The notes beneath the pieces were generated by a model. The model searched no databases. It worked only from the letters and a program-made list of their open reading frames with translations, and was not told where the DNA came from. DNA of 64,000 nt from Micromonospora citrea (GTDB taxonomy: Bacteria > Actinomycetota > Actinomycetes > Mycobacteriales > Micromonosporaceae). Below are positions 59,413 through 64,000 of this stretch, in pieces; position 1 is the stretch's first letter; every line of letters starts with the position of its first letter. Both the position numbers and the translations under genes were made by a program. The DNA lies in NCBI RefSeq assembly GCF_900090315.1, contig NZ_FMHZ01000002.1:2334501-2398500 (forward strand). Reading direction: 5' to 3'.

Positions 59413-60196
59413 CGAATCCCGACTCGTACGCGGCGATCACCGCCTGGGTGCGGTCGCGCACGCCGAGCTTGGCCAGCACGTTGCCGACGTGGGTCTTCAC
59501 CGTCTCCACCCCGACCACCAGGTGCGCGGCGATCTCCGGGTTGGACAGACCGGTGGTCATCAGCCGCAGCACCTCGGCCTCCCGTTCGGTGAGCCGGGCG
59601 GCCGCCAGCCGGTCGGCGCCCCGCCCCCCGTACGCTCCGGCGAGGCGCCGGATGGCGGCGGGAAACAGCAGCGACTCGCCCCGGGCGACCACCCGGACCG
59701 CCTCCACCACCTCGGCCGGGCGGGCCCGCTTGAGCAGGAACCCGCTGGCCCCGGCGCGCAGCGCGTCGTAGACGTACTCGTCGTTCTCGAACGTGGTCAC
59801 CACCAGCACGCGGGGCGGGTCGGCGGAGGTGGCGAGCAGCCGCCGGGTGGCCTGGATGCCGTCGATGCCCGGCATCCGCACGTCCATCAGCACCACCCGG
59901 GGGCGCAGTCGGGCGACCAGCGGCGGCACCTCCGCGCCGTCGGTGGCCTCGCCGAGCACCCGCAGGTCGGGCTGGGCGTCGAGGATCGCCCGCAGCCCCA
60001 CCCGGATCAGTTCGTCGTCGTCGACGATCAGCACGCCGGTCGGTGACGTGGTCCCGGTCATCGGTGTCGTAGTCCCGGTCATCGGTGTCGTGGTCCCGGT
60101 CGTCTCGGTCGTGGTCCCGGTCGTCTCGGTCGTGGTCCCGGTCGTCTCGGTCGTGGTCTCGGTCATCGGTGTCGTGGTCCCGGTCGTCTCGGTCAT
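59396..60196 (-). CDS. NarL/LuxR-type response regulator with Thr-rich repeat N-terminus
   Basis: A 266-residue two-component response regulator. Residues 1-54 are an unusual Thr-rich stretch of seven-residue repeats (TTTETTG/TTTPMTG). The receiver domain (about 55-170) has the acidic pair VDDDE, phospho-acceptor Asp in VLMDVRMPG and conserved Thr and Lys (VTTF, FLLKRA). The DNA-binding LuxR domain is about 195-255 (LTEREAEVLRLMTTGLSNPEIAAHLVVGVETVKTHV). ATG 60196 overlaps the kinase stop by four bases, but Met codons at 11, 39 and 46 are also possible starts. It is phosphorylated by the adjacent kinase and should act on nearby or distant promoters. Confidence 0.9.
   Translation of the reverse strand: MTETTGTTTPMTETTTETTGTTTETTGTTTETTGTTTPMTGTTTPMTGTTSPTGVLIVDDDELIRVGLRAILDAQPDLRVLGEATDGAEVPPLVARLRPRVVLMDVRMPGIDGIQATRRLLATSADPPRVLVVTTFENDEYVYDALRAGASGFLLKRARPAEVVEAVRVVARGESLLFPAAIRRLAGAYGGRGADRLAAARLTEREAEVLRLMTTGLSNPEIAAHLVVGVETVKTHVGNVLAKLGVRDRTQAVIAAYESGFVTPTG
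60050..60193 (-). repeat. 21-bp in-frame tandem repeat
   Basis: About six imperfect 21-base units encode the TTTETTG-type repeats at the start of the response regulator. Two unit types (ending with CAT and without) alternate, giving several in-frame Met codons. Confidence 0.8.
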
Positions 60197-61437
60197 CTGG
60201 TCCCCTCGAACGGCAGCGTCACCCGGATCCGCCAGCGGTCGCCGTCCGGGCCGACCGTGAGCCGGCCGCCCAGCAGCAGCACCCGCTCCCGCATCCCGTC
60301 CAGGCCCCGACCGCCCCGCCCGGGGTCGGCGCGACGGCGGCGACCCACCGCGTTGTCCAGCTCCAGCTCCAGCGCGTCGGCCCGCACGCCGAGACGCAGC
60401 GCGACCGGCCCCCGACCGTACCGGGCCGCGTTGGTCAACCCCTCCTGCACGATCCGGTAGCCCTCCCGGGAGACCGCCGCCGGCAGGCCGGCGAGGTCGC
60501 CCTCGCACCGCGCGTCGACCGACAGGCCGGCCGCGCGGGTGTCGGCCACCAGCCGGTCCAGGTCGGCGAGCGTACGCTGCGGCGCCGGCGCGGCCCGCCC
60601 GCCACCCGGCTCGCGCAGCAGCCCGAGCACGTGGTCCAGGTCGTCCATCGCGGTACGCCCCGCCTCCTCGATGGCGGTCAGCGCTCGCCGGGCGAACTCC
60701 GGGTCCCGGTCGAGCAGCTCGCGGGCCGCCCCCGCCTGGAGGGTCGCCACCGTGAGCGCGTGCCCCACCGAGTCGTGCAGTTCCCGGGCCAGCCGGTTGC
60801 GTTCGGCGAGCCGGGCCGCCCGGGCCTCCAGGGCGGCGATCCGTTCCGCCTGCGCCGGGCCGAGCAGCACCGGGGCCATCGAGACGGCCAACGCGCCCAG
60901 CCCGGCGACGGCGTAGCCGAGCGCCACCAGCACGACGACCCCGATGAGCGTCAGCCAGCCGGTGTCCCGCCCGTCGAACGGCCCGAACCGGTCCCCGGTG
61001 GTCATCCCGGTGTCGAGGCCGAACTGCTGCCCGATGAAGGCCAGCGCCATCGGCACCGCGCTGAACAGCGCGGCCACCACCAGCCCGCCGCTGACGAGGT
61101 GCAGTCCGATCCACAGCGCGGAACGCAGCCGCGTCTCCCGGTCGGCGGCGTGCCCGGGCGCCGGATCCGGCAGGTCGACGCCGAGCAGGGCCCGCACGGC
61201 GGCGATCTCCAGCGCCCGGGGGCCGTCGAGGAAGATCGGGACCGCCGCGATCGTCGCCGCGACGAGGAGCAACCCCAACACCAGCGGCCGGGGGGCGTCG
61301 GCCCGGGTCAGCATCTGCGCGAAGGCCACCACCAGCAGCACGTACGGCAGCACGAGCACCCCGCCGAGCAGCAGGAACACGCCGCGCCGCCAGGTGCTGC
61401 CGGCCACGAGCGGAGAGAGGACCGTGCGGGCTTTCAC
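60193..61437 (-). CDS. NarL-family sensor histidine kinase
   Basis: A 414-residue sensor kinase. Four membrane helices are predicted in the first 190 residues (for example FLLLGGVLVLPYVLLVVAF, LGLLLVAATIAAVPIFL, IGVVVLVALGYAVAGLGAL). The HisKA_3 phospho-acceptor motif is NRLARELHDSVGHALTV (about 218-234), and the HATPase domain has REGYRIVQEGLTNAARYG (N box) and GGRGLDGMRERV (G box). It phosphorylates the ATGA-coupled response regulator. GTG 61437 was chosen. No periplasmic sensor domain is obvious, so the stimulus is probably sensed in the membrane. Confidence 0.9.
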   Translation of the reverse strand: MKARTVLSPLVAGSTWRRGVFLLLGGVLVLPYVLLVVAFAQMLTRADAPRPLVLGLLLVAATIAAVPIFLDGPRALEIAAVRALLGVDLPDPAPGHAADRETRLRSALWIGLHLVSGGLVVAALFSAVPMALAFIGQQFGLDTGMTTGDRFGPFDGRDTGWLTLIGVVVLVALGYAVAGLGALAVSMAPVLLGPAQAERIAALEARAARLAERNRLARELHDSVGHALTVATLQAGAARELLDRDPEFARRALTAIEEAGRTAMDDLDHVLGLLREPGGGRAAPAPQRTLADLDRLVADTRAAGLSVDARCEGDLAGLPAAVSREGYRIVQEGLTNAARYGRGPVALRLGVRADALELELDNAVGRRRRADPGRGGRGLDGMRERVLLLGGRLTVGPDGDRWRIRVTLPFEGTR

Positions 61438-61982
61438 CCGCCCATTCTCCCGCCGCCCCACCCGGACCCGACTCCCCCTCGTCGGGGAGATCGGCGGCGG
61501 CGCTGGTCCGGCCCCAGGTGTGCCCTCGCCGCCCTTTCGAGCTGAGTCGTTTACGACATCAGGCCTGGCAGGGCCTGCGAGCGGCGGACACCGCGTCCCA
61601 TCTCCGGCCGATGACCGGCGAGGCGCGGACCCAGCGGCAAGCGGCCTGACGTCGGCAGGCAGCGACCCCGAACCCCACGGCGAGCGGCCTGGCGCCGGAC
61701 AGGCCAACGACCCCCGAACCCCACCGCAAGCCACCCCACGCCGACAGGCCAGCGAAGCATCGAACGGCGCGCCACCCGGCAGGCGGATGCCTGAGTCGTT
61801 TACGACATCAGCTCGACAGGGGCCGACAGACAACACCCCGGCAGCCGACCGACACCGAACGTACCGCTCGCGCGCCGGCAACAAGGCCGCCAGGGCCAGA
61901 CCGACAGAATCCGACAGGAGACCAGGTCACCAGCAGGCCGGCGGGACCAGCCGGGGATCAGCGCGCGACAGTACCGTCGAGC
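61438..61982. other. repeat-bearing intergenic region upstream of kinase gene
   Basis: A 545-base stretch without a convincing gene. It holds two identical copies of TGAGTCGTTTACGACATCA at 61543-61561 and 61792-61810, 249 bases apart, of the same family as the 80-bp repeat at 40405. Between them are degenerate GC-rich repeats around CCGAACCCCAC. The region should also contain the promoter of the histidine kinase operon and the 3' flank of the aldo/keto reductase gene. Confidence 0.7.
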
Positions 61983-62951
61983 TCAGCGGCCGGCTCTGGC
62001 CCGCAGCAGTCGGGGCATCGCCGCCAGGCCCGTGATCGGGCGGAACTCCCTGGCCGCGCGGGCCAGCGCGGCGTACTCGTCGTCGGCCAGGTCGATCTCG
62101 GCGGCCGCCGCGTTCCGCTCGACCTGCTCGACACCGGAGGCGCCGGGGATGGCCACCACGCAGGGGTGGCGCAGCAGGTAGGCCAGGGCGATCTGGCTGG
62201 GGGTCGCGTCGTGCGCGTCGGCCACCTGCCGCAGCGTGTCGATCAGCGGCGCGCCGCGCTCCAGGTTCTCGGGCAGAAAGTACGGGTTGGCCCGGCGCAC
62301 CGCCCCGCTCGGCGGGTTCTTCGCGTCGTAGCGGCCGGACAGGAAGCCCTGCGCCAGCGGGCTGTACGCGATGACCACCCGGCCGGCCCGCTTCGCGTAC
62401 GGCAGCAGGTCGTGCTCGGGCCCGCGGTCGATCATGCTGTAGCGGACCTGGTTGCTCAGCACCCGCCGACCGAGCGCGGCCTCGGCGACCTGCCAACGGC
62501 GCAGGCCGTAGTTGCTGACGCCGACCTCGCCGACCAGCCCGACGTCCTGCAGCGCGCGCATGCCGCGCATGGTGGTGTGGTCGGCGACCAGCGGGTGCGG
62601 CTGGTGCACCTGGTAGAGGTCGAGGTGGCCGACGCCGAGCCGGGCGGCGGAGGCGACCGCCCGCTGCTGCACCACCGGGGCGACCGGCAGCACCGGGAAG
62701 ATCTTGGTGGCGAGCACGACCTTGTGCCGGTCGTCGCCGAGCGCCTCGCCGAGGATCCGCTCGCTGCGCCCGAAGCCGTACAGCTCGGCGGTGTCGAAGA
62801 CGGTGATGCCGAGGTCGACGGCCCGTCGGACGATCTCGGCCGCGCGGCGCTCGTACCCGGGGCCGTAGCCCCACTCCCGGGACCCGAACTGCCAGGTGCC
62901 GAGGCCGATCTTGGACAGGGGCTTCGGGGTGTCGACCGGGACGAAACGCAT
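61983..62951 (-). CDS. aldo/keto reductase
   Basis: A 322-residue TIM-barrel oxidoreductase. The catalytic tetrad is visible: Asp and Tyr in VFDTAELYGFG, Lys in LATKIFP and His in YQVHQPHPL. NADPH-binding elements IAYSPLAQGFLSGRY and IPGASGVEQVERNAAA follow. It begins MRFVPVDTPKPLSKIGLGTWQFG. It is divergent from a second reductase-type gene at 63041 with a 90-base gap. Substrate unknown; sugar aldehydes and ketones are typical. Confidence 0.9.
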   Translation of the reverse strand: MRFVPVDTPKPLSKIGLGTWQFGSREWGYGPGYERRAAEIVRRAVDLGITVFDTAELYGFGRSERILGEALGDDRHKVVLATKIFPVLPVAPVVQQRAVASAARLGVGHLDLYQVHQPHPLVADHTTMRGMRALQDVGLVGEVGVSNYGLRRWQVAEAALGRRVLSNQVRYSMIDRGPEHDLLPYAKRAGRVVIAYSPLAQGFLSGRYDAKNPPSGAVRRANPYFLPENLERGAPLIDTLRQVADAHDATPSQIALAYLLRHPCVVAIPGASGVEQVERNAAAAEIDLADDEYAALARAAREFRPITGLAAMPRLLRARAGR

Positions 62952-63040
62952 GGTCCCGAAACTACCCCGACGTCCCCTCCGCCAGTCCCCTTCGCCGCGG
63001 TCCGTGCCAGCCGGAACCGGACGGGCATAGGGTCTTGGTC

Positions 63041-64000
63041 GTGACCTACCTCGCCGCGGACGACCGCTACGACCAGATGACCTACCGCCGCAGCGGGCGC
63101 AGCGGTCTGCGGCTGCCCGCGATCTCGCTCGGGCTGTGGCACAACTTCGGCCCGGACCGGCCGTACGAGCGACAGCGGGACATCGTCCGTCGCGCCTTCG
63201 ACCTCGGCGTGACCCACTTCGACCTGGCCAACAACTACGGGCCGCCGCCCGGCGCCGCCGAGGAGAACTTCGGCCGGATGCTCGCCACCGACCTCAAGGC
63301 GTACCGGGACGAGCTGGTGGTCTCCAGCAAGGCCGGCTACCTGATGTGGCCCGGCCCGTACGGCGAGTGGGGCTCACGCAAGTACCTGGTCGCCTCCCTG
63401 GACCAGTCGCTGCGCCGCCTCGGGCTGGACTACGTCGACATCTTCTACTCGCACCGCTTCGACCCGGACACTCCGCTGGAGGAGACGATGGGCGCGCTCG
63501 ACGCCGTCGTCCGCTCCGGCAAGGCGCTGTACGTCGGCGTCTCCAACTACGACTCGGCGCAGACCGAGCGGGCCGCCGCGATCCTGCGCGACCTGGGCAC
63601 CCCGCTGCTGATCAACCAGCCTTCGTACTCGATGCTCAACCGCTGGACCGAGGCGGACGGCCTGCTGGACACGCTGGAGCGGGTCGGCGCCGGCTGCATC
63701 GCCTACAGCCCGCTCGCCCAGGGTCTGCTCACCGACCGCTACCTGGGCGGCATTCCCGAGGACTCCCGGGTACGCACCAGCGTCTTCCTCGACGAGAGCG
63801 ACCTGGACGAGCGGCGGATGGCCACCATCCGGGCGCTCGGCGCGGTCGCGGCGGGGCGCGGCCAGTCGCTGGCCCAGCTCGCGCTCGCCTGGGCGCTGCG
63901 CGACCCGCGGATGACCAGCCTGATCATCGGGGCGAGCAGCGTGCCGCAGCTGGAGGCGAACATCGCCGCGCTGGACAACCTCGACCTCACCGCCGAGGAA
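63041..64000 (+). CDS. aldo/keto reductase, YghZ/MgrA-like (L-glyceraldehyde 3-phosphate reductase), 3' truncated by window
   Basis: The first 320 codons of an aldo/keto reductase. It starts with GTG 63041 (TYLAADDRYDQMTYRRSGRSG) and has the tetrad Asp/Tyr in HFDLANNYGPPPG, Lys in VSSKAGY and His in FYSHRFDP. The PPGAAEENFG insertion and QPSYSMLNRW segment match the YghZ/MgrA (AKR14/beta-subunit-like) group. That enzyme reduces L-glyceraldehyde 3-phosphate and other aldehydes with NADPH. The frame is open to the window edge. It is divergent from the reductase gene at 61983. Confidence 0.88.
   Translation, partial: MTYLAADDRYDQMTYRRSGRSGLRLPAISLGLWHNFGPDRPYERQRDIVRRAFDLGVTHFDLANNYGPPPGAAEENFGRMLATDLKAYRDELVVSSKAGYLMWPGPYGEWGSRKYLVASLDQSLRRLGLDYVDIFYSHRFDPDTPLEETMGALDAVVRSGKALYVGVSNYDSAQTERAAAILRDLGTPLLINQPSYSMLNRWTEADGLLDTLERVGAGCIAYSPLAQGLLTDRYLGGIPEDSRVRTSVFLDESDLDERRMATIRALGAVAAGRGQSLAQLALAWALRDPRMTSLIIGASSVPQLEANIAALDNLDLTAEE

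Overview
The window reads as a very high-GC actinomycete chromosome, most likely a Micromonospora-like Micromonosporaceae. This is inferred from near-saturated G/C third positions, frequent GTG starts, an aculeacin-type acylase, a TipAL-like regulator and a TmsA/TmsB pair for 10-methyl branched fatty acids. No rRNA, tRNA, integrase or CRISPR array is visible.

Region 1 (about 0.4-20.5 kb) is a defence/DNA-modification island. Its left three quarters is visibly less GC-rich than the rest. In order it holds a Vsr endonuclease, a first MutL/MORC-type GHKL ATPase, a leftward cytosine-5 DNA methyltransferase, a second GHKL ATPase, a Z1 helicase-like ATPase, a DUF4420 PD-(D/E)XK-like protein, an AIPR protein and a large transcription-factor-like protein. 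Facing these is a leftward 1,922-residue SF1 helicase with a Vsr-fold nuclease domain. The Z1-DUF4420-AIPR genes are coupled by 4-base overlaps. The set matches the MutL-linked restriction systems described by Iyer, Abhiman and Aravind, and the later 'MZA' (MutL, Z1, DUF, AIPR) phage-defence class. Three features go beyond that core. The methyltransferase carries a C-terminal MutY/EndoIII-like domain with an intact [4Fe-4S] cysteine motif but no catalytic Asp. The eighth gene joins an alpha-CTD-like HhH, a sigma region-4-like HTH and HARE-like winged helices. The last two, convergent, proteins end in the same roughly 125-residue unrecognised module.

Region 2 (21-32 kb) holds a phosphotransferase, a sigma/anti-sigma/CAP membrane fusion, a candidate membrane-tethered PD-(D/E)XK toxin with a possible immunity partner, a VOC protein, an HxlR regulator divergent from a quinone-oxidoreductase-like enzyme, TrmO-like, WapI-type immunity and YidD-like proteins, and a membrane protein.

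Region 3 (32-40 kb) has a secreted Ntn-hydrolase acylase, a gluconokinase-type FGGY kinase, a TetR regulator divergent from an alpha/beta hydrolase with two 18-bp operators between them, a TipAL-like regulator, and an ArsR regulator divergent from an S41-type peptidase.

Region 4 (40-50 kb) starts with an 80-bp tandem repeat. It continues with an unrecognised two-gene operon (Fe-S RecB/Cas4-like nuclease plus partner), small membrane and zinc-ribbon proteins, a sugar isomerase/epimerase, an ArsR/AHSA1 operon and the tmsA-tmsB operon.

Region 5 (50-64 kb) has DUF427 and DinB proteins, an SDR/TetR divergent pair, a MoxR-AAA plus VWA operon, a membrane protein, an erythromycin-esterase-like/DUF6194 fusion divergent from a TioE-like dual MerR regulator, a NarL-type two-component system and two aldo/keto reductases, the second cut by the window end. 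Perfect-stem hairpins mark several operon ends. A 19-bp near-palindrome recurs five times in two intergenic regions 21 kb apart.
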